A stretch of DNA of 64,000 bases, taken from JL08 sp039969355 (GTDB lineage: Bacteria; Pseudomonadota; Alphaproteobacteria; Rhodobacterales; Rhodobacteraceae). Positions 40,569 through 50,337 of the stretch are shown one piece after another; positions within the stretch are counted from its first letter, which is position 1, and every line of letters starts with the position of its first letter. Position numbers and translations under genes: made by a program. The stretch lies in contig JBDVOA010000029.1 of assembly GCA_039969355.1 (NCBI GenBank), positions 372,001-436,000 on the forward strand, read 5' to 3'. The notes beneath the pieces are model-generated. The model worked only from the letters and a program-made list of their open reading frames with translations. It had not been told where the DNA came from and made no database searches.

Positions 40569-43364
40569 TTAATGTGCCTCGGCCCAGTTCATGCCCTGCC
40601 CCGCATCCACTGTCAGCGGAACATCCAGCTTCACAGCCGGAGAGCTTGCGTTTTCCATGACTTCCTTGGCGATGGCAATGACGTCTTCAACTGCGGCTTT
40701 ATCGACTTCGAAAAGCAATTCGTCGTGGACCTGTAGCAACATCTTCGCTGGCACCCCTTGAATGGCGTCGGGCATCCGGATCATGGCCCTCCGGATCACA
40801 TCCGCGGCAGTTCCCTGAATGGGTGCGTTGATCGCCGCGCGCTGGGCAAATCCGGCGTGTGGTCCCTTGGCATTGATTTCAGGGGTATGGATTTTGCGAC
40901 CAAACAGGGTCTGGACATAGCCATGCTCTTTGGCAAAGGCCTTTGTGTCATCCATGTAGGTGCGGATGCCTGGGAAGCGTTCGAAATAACGGTCAATAAA
41001 GCCCTGCGCTTCAGAACGTGGAATGCGCAGATTGCGCGCCAGTCCAAAGCCGGAAATTCCGTAGATGACACCAAAGTTGATCGCTTTGGCGCGGCGGCGT
41101 ATATCTGGCGTCATTTCGTCCAGCGGCACGTCAAACATCTCCGAAGCCGTCATAGCGTGGATATCCAGACCGTCGGCAAAGGCCTGCTTTAGTGCCGGAA
41201 TTTTCGCAATATGGGCCAGAATACGTAACTCGATCTGGGAATAATCCAGTGAGACCAGTACATTGCCCGGTTCGGCTACGAATGCTTCCCGAATGCGGCG
41301 TCCTTCCTCGGTCCGGACCGGAATATTCTGCAGGTTCGGATCGGTCGATGCTAGTCGGCCTGTGTTTGCCCCTGCGATAGAATACGATGTGTGAACACGC
41401 CCGGTATCGGCGTTAATATGTTCCTGCAGGGCGTCAGTGTAGGTACTCTTGAGTTTTTGAAGCTGCCGATAATCCAGTACACGTGCCGGAAAATCATGTT
41501 CCGTTGCCAGATCTTCCAATGCAGTTGCGGGGGTCGACCACTGCCCGGTTTTGGTCTTCTTGCCGCCTTCAAGGTTCATTTCATCAAACAGGATTTCGCC
41601 GACTTGTGCCGGGGATTGAACGTTGAAGGGGCGCCCGGCCAATTCGTGCAATTCAGACTCTAAACCAGCCATTTTCTGCGAGAAAGCGTTGGACATTCGG
41701 CTAAGAGTATCGCGATCCACCTTGATGCCATGCATTTCCATTTGCGCCAACACGGGCACCAGCGGCCTTTCGAGCGTCTCATAGACCGTGGTAACCCCGA
41801 TGCGGTGCAGCTGGGGCTTGAAGGTCTCCCACAGGCGTAGGGTGATATCTGCATCTTCAGCGGCATAAGCGGTCGCCTGATCCAACGGCACTTTGTCAAA
41901 GGTGATTGCGGACTTTCCGCTACCCAAAAGGGGCTTGATCGGAATGGGCGTGTGGCCCAAATACCGGTCTGACAGCGTATCCATGCCGTGATTGTGTTCG
42001 CCCGCGTGCATCGCATAAGACATTAGCATGGTGTCATCAATCGGTGCGACCTCAACACCGTAGCGCGCAAATATCTTGGCGTCGTATTTCATGTTCTGGC
42101 CGATTTTCAGGATTGCAGGGTCTTCCAGAACCGGTTTCAGAATGGCCAAAACCTCATCCACAGGCATCTGTCCTTCGGCAAGCGCATCTGATCCGAAAAG
42201 ATCGTCCGTGGCGCTTTTTTTATGGATGAGCGGGATGTAACAGGCCTGTCCCGCCTGGACGCTCAGCGAAATACCAACCAGATCAACGACCATTTCGTCC
42301 AGACCGGTGGTCTCGGTGTCTACCGCGACCCAACCGTGTTCCAGAATCTGATCGACCCAAACATGCAGAGCGGCAGCGTCGCGCACGCATTCGTATTTCT
42401 CAACATCAAACGGAACATCCTCTTTGTCTGCCTGCTCCGCAGAAACAACATTCACGATCTCTGGCGGCTCGACGCCCAATTTGCCAGCAATTCGCTTGGA
42501 CAAAGTACGGAATTCCATTTCCGCAAGAAACGCCATTAGCGTCTCTGTTTCAGGTTCCTTCACTTCCAGGTCTTCCAGCCCAAAGTCCAGTGACACGTCG
42601 CAATCCAACTGAACCAATTGACGCGACAGCCTGATCTGATCAACATTGTCGATCAGGGTCTGGCGACGTTTGGGTTGTTTGATTTCACCGGCGCGTTCGA
42701 GCAATGCATCAAGATCACCATATTCATTGATCAACAAAGCTGCGGTTTTGATTCCGATCCCCGGTGCGCCCGGAACATTATCCACACTGTCCCCGGCAAG
42801 TGCCTGAACATCGACAACCCGGTCCGGTTTCACACCGAATTTTTCGACAACACCGTCCACATCAATGGTTCGGTTCTTCATCGCATCCAGCATTTCCACG
42901 CCACCGCCGACCAATTGCATCAGGTCCTTGTCGGACGAAATGATGGTGCAACGCCCCCCAGCCTCACGGGCCTGTACTGCAAGTGTGGCGATGATATCGT
43001 CGGCCTCGAACCCCTCAAGCTCTTTGCAGGCGATGTTAAAGGCAATCGTCGCCGTGCGTGTCAGGGGCATCTGCGGGCGCAGATCCTCGGGCATTTCGTC
43101 CCGGTTTGCCTTGTAAAGGTCATAGAGATCGTTGCGGAACGTGTGCGACCCTTTGTCAAATATCACAGCCACATGGGTCGGTGCGTCGGGGCCGTGGTTA
43201 CCCTCGACATAGCGCTGCAACATATTGCAGAATCCAGCCACCGCGCCAATCGGAAGCCCATCGGATTTGCGGGTCAGCGGGGGCAGGGCATGATAGGCGC
43301 GAAAGATAAATGCCGATCCGTCAATCAGATGCAGATGGCATCCTTTTCCAAAAGAGTCTGACAT
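40569..43364 (-). CDS. polA: DNA polymerase I
   Basis: 931 residues from ATG 43364 (AGGGGG before it). It has all three parts: 5' nuclease (~1-300, HLIDGSAFIFRAYHALPPL, EADDIIATLA, SGDS-type block GDSVDNVPGAPGIGIKTA), active 3'-5' exonuclease (~340-540, AVDTETTGLDEM, with Asp and Glu kept) and polymerase (~560-931, DYSQIELRILAHI, RRRAKAINFGVIYG, LQVHDELLFEV). A complete replication/repair polymerase. A small zinc-finger gene precedes it by 83 bases. Confidence 0.97.
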   Translation of the reverse strand: MSDSFGKGCHLHLIDGSAFIFRAYHALPPLTRKSDGLPIGAVAGFCNMLQRYVEGNHGPDAPTHVAVIFDKGSHTFRNDLYDLYKANRDEMPEDLRPQMPLTRTATIAFNIACKELEGFEADDIIATLAVQAREAGGRCTIISSDKDLMQLVGGGVEMLDAMKNRTIDVDGVVEKFGVKPDRVVDVQALAGDSVDNVPGAPGIGIKTAALLINEYGDLDALLERAGEIKQPKRRQTLIDNVDQIRLSRQLVQLDCDVSLDFGLEDLEVKEPETETLMAFLAEMEFRTLSKRIAGKLGVEPPEIVNVVSAEQADKEDVPFDVEKYECVRDAAALHVWVDQILEHGWVAVDTETTGLDEMVVDLVGISLSVQAGQACYIPLIHKKSATDDLFGSDALAEGQMPVDEVLAILKPVLEDPAILKIGQNMKYDAKIFARYGVEVAPIDDTMLMSYAMHAGEHNHGMDTLSDRYLGHTPIPIKPLLGSGKSAITFDKVPLDQATAYAAEDADITLRLWETFKPQLHRIGVTTVYETLERPLVPVLAQMEMHGIKVDRDTLSRMSNAFSQKMAGLESELHELAGRPFNVQSPAQVGEILFDEMNLEGGKKTKTGQWSTPATALEDLATEHDFPARVLDYRQLQKLKSTYTDALQEHINADTGRVHTSYSIAGANTGRLASTDPNLQNIPVRTEEGRRIREAFVAEPGNVLVSLDYSQIELRILAHIAKIPALKQAFADGLDIHAMTASEMFDVPLDEMTPDIRRRAKAINFGVIYGISGFGLARNLRIPRSEAQGFIDRYFERFPGIRTYMDDTKAFAKEHGYVQTLFGRKIHTPEINAKGPHAGFAQRAAINAPIQGTAADVIRRAMIRMPDAIQGVPAKMLLQVHDELLFEVDKAAVEDVIAIAKEVMENASSPAVKLDVPLTVDAGQGMNWAEAH

Positions 43365-43447
43365 GTGGCCCCCTGTTTGGTCACTGACGCTGACTTGGCA
43401 CGAGTCATCACATGCGACCATTTGTGTTGTGCGCCATCAAGCCAGTT

Positions 43448-43627
43448 TCAGGCGTCGTCCTTGGCGTCTTTGTGGACATACTTGCAATCGCAATATCCGC
43501 ATTCCACCCAGCCCTTGTCCTCTGGAATTTGAAGCCAAACCCGAGGATGGCCAAGCGGGCCTTCACCGCCATCACATGCAATCCGGTGGCTGTCCACGAT
43601 TTTGGTTTCGGGGGCTTCGATTGTCAT
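43448..43627 (-). CDS. Small zinc-finger domain protein (NDUFS6/ZF-CHCC type)
   Basis: A 59-residue protein: MTIEAPETKIVDSHRIACDGG, then GPLGHPRVWLQIPEDKGWVECGYCDCKYVHKD. Zinc ligands are probably Cys18, His27 and the cysteines of CGYCDC (Cys43, Cys46, Cys48). This is the small zinc-finger family common in alphaproteobacteria and related to the C-terminal part of mitochondrial complex I subunit NDUFS6. AGAGGA lies upstream of the ATG. It shares a strand with polA. Confidence 0.85.
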   Translation of the reverse strand: MTIEAPETKIVDSHRIACDGGEGPLGHPRVWLQIPEDKGWVECGYCDCKYVHKDAKDDA

Positions 43628-43759
43628 CAGCGGTTGATCCTCTTGGTGGGCGTCGTCTGCCTGCTTTTATGAGCCAAGCGAATTCCGGGGGCAAGGGTCG
43701 CTATCGCTTAGCGAACACAAACATCTTGGCATTGCGATTTGAACTGTTAAAGAAACGGC

Positions 43760-44686
43760 ATGACCACTGCGATTATCACCCATGCTGATTGTCTGAACCA
43801 CGTCACGCCAGACGGTCACCCTGAGCGGGTTGCGCGGTTAGAGCATGTATTGCATGCTTTGACCCCATTGAATCTGCCGACAATCACCGCGCCGCTGGCA
43901 GCAGAAGATGATGTGCTGCGCTGCCACCCCGCTGCCTATCTGGCTGAGCTGCGCCGCATGTCTCCGCAAGAGGGCAATACCCCGATTGATGGCGATACAT
44001 GGATGTCGCCAGGGTCTTTGACAGCAGCCTTTCGCGCCGCGGGCGCGACGATCCAGGCGGTGGATATGGTATTGGGTGGCGAGGCCTCAAACGTTTTTTG
44101 CGCCATGCGCCCGCCGGGGCATCACGCCGAAACAGAGACCGCGATGGGGTTTTGCCTGTTGGGCAATGCCGCGTTGGCCGCCAAACATGCATTGGATCAT
44201 CACGGGCTAAAACGGGTAGTTGTATTTGATTTTGATGTTCACCACGGCAATGGCACACAGGATTTGTTGTGGGATGAAAGTCGAACGCTGTTCATTACGT
44301 CGCAACAAATGCCTCTTTGGCCGGGCAGTGGGCGCGTTGATGAAACCGGGGCACATGACAATGTGCTCAACATCCCGCTTTCCCCCGGATCAAACGGGCT
44401 GACCATGAGAAAAGCTTATTTAGAGACTGCTTTTCCGCGATTGCGCGCCTTTGATCCAGAGTTGATTATTGTTAGCGCCGGGTTTGATGCGCATCGTGAT
44501 GACCCACTTGCAGAGTTAAACTGGACGACCGAAGATTTCGCATGGATCACTGGCCAGCTATGCGCGATTGCCGCGGAGTGTTGTGAAGGGCGTCTAGTCT
44601 CGACACTCGAGGGCGGGTATGATCTGACTGCACTCTCGGATAGCGCGCGGGCGCATGTGGAAGAACTGATGAAGGCTGCGACATGA
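43760..44686 (+). CDS. Histone-deacetylase-family amidohydrolase
   Basis: 308 residues. HDAC-fold residues: His121/His122 in RPPGHHAETETAMGFCLLGNAA, Asp159 and His161 in VVVFDFDVHHGNGTQD, a second Asp in SAGFDAHRDDPLAEL, and EGGYDL near the end. Bacterial members deacetylate acetoin-related substrates, polyamines or other acyl amines; target here unknown. It overlaps xseB by ATGA and starts the HDAC-xseB-ispA-dxs group. Confidence 0.92.
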   Translation: MTTAIITHADCLNHVTPDGHPERVARLEHVLHALTPLNLPTITAPLAAEDDVLRCHPAAYLAELRRMSPQEGNTPIDGDTWMSPGSLTAAFRAAGATIQAVDMVLGGEASNVFCAMRPPGHHAETETAMGFCLLGNAALAAKHALDHHGLKRVVVFDFDVHHGNGTQDLLWDESRTLFITSQQMPLWPGSGRVDETGAHDNVLNIPLSPGSNGLTMRKAYLETAFPRLRAFDPELIIVSAGFDAHRDDPLAELNWTTEDFAWITGQLCAIAAECCEGRLVSTLEGGYDLTALSDSARAHVEELMKAAT

Positions 44687-44925
44687 CTGATACACCCGTA
44701 GATGAAATGACATTTGAACAGGCGATGGCTGAACTGGAAGAAGTCGTGGGCAAGCTAGAACGGGGTGATGTGGCCTTGGACGATTCCATTGCCCTTTACG
44801 AACGTGGCGCGGCGTTAAAAAAGCGCTGTGAAACAAAACTGAAAGAAGCCGAAGAAAAAGTTGCCGCCATCACCTTGGATGCGGAAGGCAATGCGACTGG
44901 TACGAAACCTGTCGAAGGGCTGTAA
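44683..44925 (+). CDS. xseB: Exodeoxyribonuclease VII small subunit
   Basis: 80 residues, full length for XseB: FEQAMAELEEVVGKLERGDVALDDSIALYERGAALKKRCETKLKEAEEKV, a two-helix coiled-coil that binds the large subunit XseA. Its ATG overlaps the preceding stop by four bases, and ispA begins on the base after its own stop. xseA is not in the window. Confidence 0.96.
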   Translation: MTDTPVDEMTFEQAMAELEEVVGKLERGDVALDDSIALYERGAALKKRCETKLKEAEEKVAAITLDAEGNATGTKPVEGL

Positions 44926-45792
44926 ATGTTTGCAACCCGTTTGGCCGCAGCCGCAGCCGCGGTTCAGGCCCACTTCGACACTGTTTATAGTGATTTTGCC
45001 AATATTCCCGTCACTCAAGGCATGGCTTATGCAACGAAAGGCGGCAAAAGATTACGGGCGTTTCTGGTGCTGGAAAGCGCCAGATTGCATGGAGTAAGCC
45101 CTGAAACCGCGATCTGGCCTGCCGCTGCGATTGAGGCTATGCACGCCTATAGCCTTGTTCATGACGATTTGCCGTGTATGGACGACGACGACCTTCGCCG
45201 GGGTCAGCCGACCGTCCATGTCAAATGGGACGAAGGCACCGCCGTTTTGGTGGGCGATGCTTTGCATAGCCTTGCCTTTGAACTGGTGTCTATGCCGGAT
45301 TGTGGACCTGTTTCGGTGCGCGCAGAGCTTGTGTTAACACTCGCGAAAGCCGCTGGAGCACAAGGTATGGTGTTGGGGCAGGCGTTGGACATCGCTGCCG
45401 AAACCGCCAGAACGCCGCTGAGCCTAAGTGAAATTACTGCGCTTCAAGCTGGCAAAACCGGTGCACTGATGATTTGGGCCGCAACAGCCGGAACCGTGCT
45501 TGCGCAGACCGACCCCAGTGCGTTGCGCCAATACGCCCAGTCGCTGGGTCTAGCGTTTCAAATCGCCGACGACATCTTGGATGTTGAAGGGGACGCGACA
45601 AAAGCTGGCAAGCGGCTCCAAAAAGATGCGACAGCTGGCAAAGCCACATTCGTTTCGCATTTGGGCCTTGATGGCGCCAAGTCCCGCGCGTCAGAACTGG
45701 TTGAAACCGCCTGCGATGCACTTGCGGTCTACGGTAAGGAGGCTCAGACCTTGCAGGACGCAGCGCGCTTCGTTATTTCCCGCGAGAGCTAA
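44926..45792 (+). CDS. ispA: Polyprenyl (farnesyl) diphosphate synthase
   Basis: 288 residues. Aspartate-rich motifs DDLPCMDDDDLRRG (first) and DDILD in LAFQIADDILDVEGDATKAGK (second), plus GGKRLRAFLVLES and HAYSLVHDD, place it with short-chain trans-prenyl transferases of the IspA type (IPP plus DMAPP/GPP to FPP). It starts immediately at the xseB stop and precedes dxs, which supplies its precursors. Confidence 0.95.
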   Translation: MFATRLAAAAAAVQAHFDTVYSDFANIPVTQGMAYATKGGKRLRAFLVLESARLHGVSPETAIWPAAAIEAMHAYSLVHDDLPCMDDDDLRRGQPTVHVKWDEGTAVLVGDALHSLAFELVSMPDCGPVSVRAELVLTLAKAAGAQGMVLGQALDIAAETARTPLSLSEITALQAGKTGALMIWAATAGTVLAQTDPSALRQYAQSLGLAFQIADDILDVEGDATKAGKRLQKDATAGKATFVSHLGLDGAKSRASELVETACDALAVYGKEAQTLQDAARFVISRES

Positions 45793-45826
45793 TTCGCGTC
45801 AATGCCCGTTTCGAAAGGAGGCGCTG

Positions 45827-47755
45827 ATGGAAAATCGACCAGATACGCCCCTGCTGGACCGTGTGCAGCGACCAGCAGATCTGAAACAGTTTTCGGACTC
45901 TGAACTGACCAATCTGGCGTCAGAACTTCGCAACGAAACGATTTCAGCCGTATCTGTCACCGGAGGGCATCTGGGTGCGGGACTGGGTGTCGTAGAGTTG
46001 ACCGTTGCATTGCACGCTGTATTTGACACACCTAAAGACAAGGTGATCTGGGATGTGGGGCATCAATGCTATCCCCACAAGATCCTGACCGAACGACGCG
46101 ACCGCATTCGCACTTTACGGGTGAAAGACGGGCTGAGTGGTTTCACCAAACGCTCTGAATCCCCTTACGATCCATTTGGTGCAGCGCATTCGTCGACTTC
46201 AATCAGCGCTGCTCTTGGCTTTGCTGTAGCCCGCGATCTTGGCGGCAATACGCCCGAAGGAGTCGGCGATGCGATTGCCGTTATTGGCGATGGGTCGATG
46301 AGTGCCGGTATGGCGTATGAGGCTATGAATAATGCCGGTCATCTCAAAAAACGCCTGATCGTTATTCTGAATGACAATGAGATGAGCATTGCCCCACCCG
46401 TGGGCGCAATGTCGTCTTATCTTAGTCAACTTTACGCCGAAGAGCCGTTTCAGGAGTTCAAAGCCGCTGCCAAGGGCGCCGTATCTTTGCTGCCAGAGCC
46501 TTTCCGGGAAGGGGCAAAGCGGGCCAAAGACCTGTTAAAGGGTATGACAGTCGGCGGGACTCTGTTTGAACAACTTGGGTTCTCATATGTCGGACCCATC
46601 GACGGCCATGATCTGGACCAGTTGTTGCCGGTATTGCGCACAGTCAAAGCCCGCGCGACAGGGCCTATCCTGATCCATGTGATAACGAAAAAGGGCAAAG
46701 GCTATGGCCCGGCTGAAACCGCACGGGACAAAGGGCATGCGACAGCAAAATTTGATATTGTAACTGGTAAACAGAACAAAGCACCGTCCAATGCACCGAG
46801 CTATACCAGCGTTTTTGCGAAAACTCTGATGACTGAGGCGGCGAAGGACGACAAGATCTGCGCCATCACTGCGGCCATGCCGGATGGCACGGGTCTGAAC
46901 CTCTTTGCGGAGCGTTATCCAAGTCGATGTTTTGACGTGGGCATCGCCGAACAGCACGCCGTGACCTTTTCGGCGGCATTGGCGGCGGGAGGAATGAAGC
47001 CCTTTTGCACGCTCTATTCAACGTTCTTGCAGCGTGGATACGATCAGGTGGTGCATGACGTCGCAATCCAGCGTCTGCCAGTCCGATTCGCCATTGACCG
47101 CGCCGGATTGGTCGGGGCCGATGGGTCAACGCATGCGGGTAGTTTTGACGTCGCATTCCTTGCAAACCTGCCAGGATTTACCGTGATGGCAGCGGCGGAC
47201 GAGGCTGAACTTGTGCATATGGTCGCCACCGCCGCGGCGCATGACGATGGCCCCGTCGCGTTCCGGTTTCCGCGGGGCGAAGGCGTCGGGGTGGATCTGC
47301 CCGAGCGCGGCGAACCCATCGAAATCGGTAAAGGCCGTCTGATTCAGAAGGGATCGCGCGTGGCTATTCTCTCATTTGGGACCCGGTTGTCCGAGGTTCA
47401 GAAGGCCGCTGAATCGCTCGCTGCCAAAGGCATATCACCGACGATTGCGGACGCGCGTTTTGCAAAACCACTGGATCGGGAATTGATCCTTGATCTGGCC
47501 GCAGACCACGAGGCGTTGATCACTATTGAGGAAGGCGCGGTTGGTGGTTTTGGCAGCCATGTCTCGCAGCTTTTGTCAGATGAAGGCGTATTTGACGACG
47601 GCCTGAAATTCCGCTCCATGGTATTGCCGGACACCTTTATCGACCATGCCAGCCCCAAGGATATGTATGCCGACGCTGCAATGAATGCAGAGCATATCGA
47701 GGCCAAGGTGCTAAATGTCCTTGGCATCGCGAGCATTGCAGAAAAAAGAGCCTGA
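45827..47755 (+). CDS. dxs: 1-deoxy-D-xylulose-5-phosphate synthase
   Basis: 642 residues from ATG 45827 (AAAGGAGG six bases before); an in-frame extension into ispA is ignored. Thiamine diphosphate enzyme joining pyruvate and glyceraldehyde-3-phosphate, first step of the MEP isoprenoid route. Blocks: VIWDVGHQCYPHKILT, AVIGDGSMSAGMAYEAMNN (ThDP/Mg), GPIDGHDL, DVGIAEQHAVTFSAALA and YSTFLQRGYDQVVHDV. Last gene of the group. Confidence 0.97.
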   Translation: MENRPDTPLLDRVQRPADLKQFSDSELTNLASELRNETISAVSVTGGHLGAGLGVVELTVALHAVFDTPKDKVIWDVGHQCYPHKILTERRDRIRTLRVKDGLSGFTKRSESPYDPFGAAHSSTSISAALGFAVARDLGGNTPEGVGDAIAVIGDGSMSAGMAYEAMNNAGHLKKRLIVILNDNEMSIAPPVGAMSSYLSQLYAEEPFQEFKAAAKGAVSLLPEPFREGAKRAKDLLKGMTVGGTLFEQLGFSYVGPIDGHDLDQLLPVLRTVKARATGPILIHVITKKGKGYGPAETARDKGHATAKFDIVTGKQNKAPSNAPSYTSVFAKTLMTEAAKDDKICAITAAMPDGTGLNLFAERYPSRCFDVGIAEQHAVTFSAALAAGGMKPFCTLYSTFLQRGYDQVVHDVAIQRLPVRFAIDRAGLVGADGSTHAGSFDVAFLANLPGFTVMAAADEAELVHMVATAAAHDDGPVAFRFPRGEGVGVDLPERGEPIEIGKGRLIQKGSRVAILSFGTRLSEVQKAAESLAAKGISPTIADARFAKPLDRELILDLAADHEALITIEEGAVGGFGSHVSQLLSDEGVFDDGLKFRSMVLPDTFIDHASPKDMYADAAMNAEHIEAKVLNVLGIASIAEKRA

Positions 47756-47913
47756 CCGCAGAGCCGTCAGATAATTTGGATCTTCACGCCATCAACTGAC
47801 CCACGAGCCGCTGCGACGCGGAAAACGTCAGCAATGAGCCCGGATTACATGTTTTCTGTGCCGCAGCGAAAGTCAGGTTTAAGAAAGTTGATGGGACCAT
47901 CAGCAAGCATCGA

Positions 47914-48459
47914 TCAGGCGTAGGTACTTATCCTTTTGAACGCCCAAAAACCGACACCAAGCAGGACGATCAAGACAGCAGCCGTCGTTAAGCCCGATTT
48001 CACAGTAGAAGCGACACTTGCCGCCAAGACAGTGTTGGCTGATATTTCTGGCCAACTCAGGATCATGAGACAGATGCCGACGTTCTCTAGATAGTCAGCG
48101 AGAGCTGCCCAAATCGAAAACCAAATCCCAATCTGAACAAGCCTGTGATTTACTTCCTGCAATCTAAGCCATTTGAGCAATGATACTAACGTCAGCGCCA
48201 TGAGCGCGGGATACGCGAGATCAAGTGGAATCTGTCGCATAAGATAATAGCGCCTCCCGCTAGACCCTAGGGCAGAGAGCAGCGAGTTTGCCTGTTCAGC
48301 CGAATATCCGCCAGGGCGCATGTCGAAAGGGCGAAGGCCGGACAAAGTCTCGATGTGCGCCAGAGTGACAAAGATCATCAACAGATAGAATCCGGCGGCC
48401 GCGAGACCGAAGAGTGTCGCTTGCCGCCCGTACTGCTTAGTTGGTATCATCAATTTCAT
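47914..48459 (-). CDS. Four-helix membrane protein, unassigned
   Basis: 181 residues with about four to five hydrophobic helices (LFGLAAAGFYLLMIFVTLAHI, LAYPALMALTLVSLL, IGIWFSIWAALADYLENVGICLMIL, LTTAAVLIVLLGVGFWAF). Charged conserved-looking positions lie inside helices (LADYLENVG), as in DUF4386-like or sensor membrane proteins, but I do not recognise a family. It diverges from a Crp-type regulator gene with an 80-base gap, suggesting control by it. Confidence 0.7.
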   Translation of the reverse strand: MKLMIPTKQYGRQATLFGLAAAGFYLLMIFVTLAHIETLSGLRPFDMRPGGYSAEQANSLLSALGSSGRRYYLMRQIPLDLAYPALMALTLVSLLKWLRLQEVNHRLVQIGIWFSIWAALADYLENVGICLMILSWPEISANTVLAASVASTVKSGLTTAAVLIVLLGVGFWAFKRISTYA

Positions 48460-48539
48460 TGGTTTTTCTCCTTACCATTGGCACCGTCGTACTCAGCGTG
48501 AGCAAAGCTGGCATTATCGTTTGATAAGGAATTCGCGAT

Positions 48540-49124
48540 TTGGACCTCTTAACTTTTTTCACTAGTTCTCTGAACGCTTTGGACAAAGACAGCGCTCGTG
48601 AGTTCGCGGCAGCTTGGAGTGTTGAATATGTAGAAAAGGGGCGTCGCATTGCCTTGCAGGGCGAAACAGACCTATTGGAGCACATCATTCTTGATGGGCG
48701 CGCCACCAGCCAAATCACCGATCCTGAAGGTCGAGCTGTTTGCGTTGGCTTTCACGCTGGCCCCTGCGTGGTCGCACCAAATGTCGCGAGAACCAGAAAC
48801 GGGACCTCGCTCGTTTCAATAGATGTGATTACGGATGCATTGGTTGCGCAAATGAACAGCCGCGCCTTGACTGAGCTTATGTTAGCATCGGAGCCAATCC
48901 GCGAATGGGCAAACGGCATTTTGCAGCAAGAACTGGCCTTCAAGTCTGACCGAGAGTGGTGCCTTGCCGCACTTGGCGGCGCAGACCGCCTTGCATGGTT
49001 TCGCGAAAATTTCCCGCGTCACGAAAGGCTTTTCGGCCATTACATGATAGCATCTTTTCTTGGTGTCACACCGGTCACACTCAGTCGACTTCGTGGTGCC
49101 GAGCGAGACACAGCGGTTGATTAA
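48540..49124 (+). CDS. Crp/Fnr-family regulator
   Basis: 194 residues. A cyclic-nucleotide-binding-like beta roll (~20-110, EKGRRIALQGETDLLEHIILDGRATSQITDPEGR) and a short C-terminal HTH (HYMIASFLGVTPVTLSRLRGAE). No FNR cysteine cluster. Start is TTG 48540 with AAGGAA eight bases before. Effector unknown. Likely regulator of the divergent membrane-protein gene. Confidence 0.83.
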   Translation: MDLLTFFTSSLNALDKDSAREFAAAWSVEYVEKGRRIALQGETDLLEHIILDGRATSQITDPEGRAVCVGFHAGPCVVAPNVARTRNGTSLVSIDVITDALVAQMNSRALTELMLASEPIREWANGILQQELAFKSDREWCLAALGGADRLAWFRENFPRHERLFGHYMIASFLGVTPVTLSRLRGAERDTAVD

Positions 49125-49335
49125 GGGTTCGATTGCGGGAACCTCAGCTAGTAAAGCAGACCTTGGTATCAACCGCAGCGAAACGGCGCTTTGTCCGCAT
49201 TGCCGACCTTAGGTCAAAACTGTTTGACGATTGGGCCTCAGCTGCCTGACGGGCAGCATTCATTTAATTCAAAATCTAGCCCGTCTGGTCAATGGCCCGC
49301 GACGCTCCAGACCGTCAGAGGCCTGTCACTGGCGA

Positions 49336-50337
49336 TCATGCGCTTAGGCGCATGCCCTCTGCGTCAAACCTGAATGCCTGTTCATCGTCAAAATCGAGTG
49401 TGATCGAGTCACCCACCGAACTGTCGTCCTGACCAAACAGACGTACTGTGAGGGTCTCGTCCTTTTCGGTCTTGATCAACAGGTTTGTGTCGCCGCCCAA
49501 TCGTTCAACATGGGTGATCGTACCAGTCAGCCTACCTGACTCTACGACCCTCAGATGTTCAGGCCGGATGCCGGTCGTGACGTCAGACGACGCACCGGAA
49601 ATGGATTTCTGCAAGAAGTTCATGGACGGAGACCCCAGGAACCCGGCCACAAACTGATTGGCGGGATTATTGTAAAGTTCCATGGGGCTACCCACTTGCT
49701 CTACCCTGCCATCGCGCAAGACAACGATCTTGTCGGCCAGCGTCATTGCTTCGGTCTGGTCATGGGTTACGTAGATCATGCTGGCGCTGAGCGTGCGGTG
49801 CAGATCCGCGATTTCGATCCTTGTATTCATCCGTAAGGCGGCATCCAGATTTGACAGCGGCTCATCAAAAAGGAACAATTCCGGTTCGCGTACAATCGCG
49901 CGGCCGATTGCAACACGCTGGCGCTGTCCGCCGGACAAATCCGACGGACGACGATCAACATAAGAGTCTAGGTCAAGCATCTGAATCGCCTTGGCGACGC
50001 GTTCTTCGATCACCGACGCGGGCTGCTTTTCCTGCTTGAGGCCAAGGGACATGTTATCGCGCACGCTGAGATGCGGATAAAGCGCATAGGACTGGAACAC
50101 CATGGCGATGCCCCGTTTTGCCGGTGGCGTGTTGTTGACGATGTTCCCACCGATGGCAACTGTGCCTTCAGTTGCGTCCTCCAAACCCGCAATCACCCTT
50201 AACAGGGTCGATTTACCGCACCCCGAAGGGCCAACAAAGACGACGAATTCGCCCTCTTCCACGGTCAGGTCAATATTCTTGAGCACCTCAACGGAGCCGA
50301 ACGATTTACAGACATTTTCAAGTTTCAGGGCGGTCAT
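49336..50337 (-). CDS. Sugar ABC transporter ATP-binding protein (MalK/UgpC type)
   Basis: 333 residues. Walker A GPSGCGKST, Q-loop VFQSYALYPHLSVRDN, signature LSGGQRQRVAIGRA, Walker B LFLFDEPLSNLDAALR, switch TYVTHDQTEAMTLAD-type block, and a C-terminal TOBE regulatory domain (~240-333). Overlaps the Gfo/Idh/MocA gene by four bases and closes the murQ-sugar-uptake transcript. Confidence 0.95.
   Translation of the reverse strand: MTALKLENVCKSFGSVEVLKNIDLTVEEGEFVVFVGPSGCGKSTLLRVIAGLEDATEGTVAIGGNIVNNTPPAKRGIAMVFQSYALYPHLSVRDNMSLGLKQEKQPASVIEERVAKAIQMLDLDSYVDRRPSDLSGGQRQRVAIGRAIVREPELFLFDEPLSNLDAALRMNTRIEIADLHRTLSASMIYVTHDQTEAMTLADKIVVLRDGRVEQVGSPMELYNNPANQFVAGFLGSPSMNFLQKSISGASSDVTTGIRPEHLRVVESGRLTGTITHVERLGGDTNLLIKTEKDETLTVRLFGQDDSSVGDSITLDFDDEQAFRFDAEGMRLSA

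Noticed and set aside
42618..43361. 247-codon open frame on the plus strand opposite polA
   Set aside because: Antisense of the 5' nuclease domain of polA, with no ribosome site and no recognisable motif.
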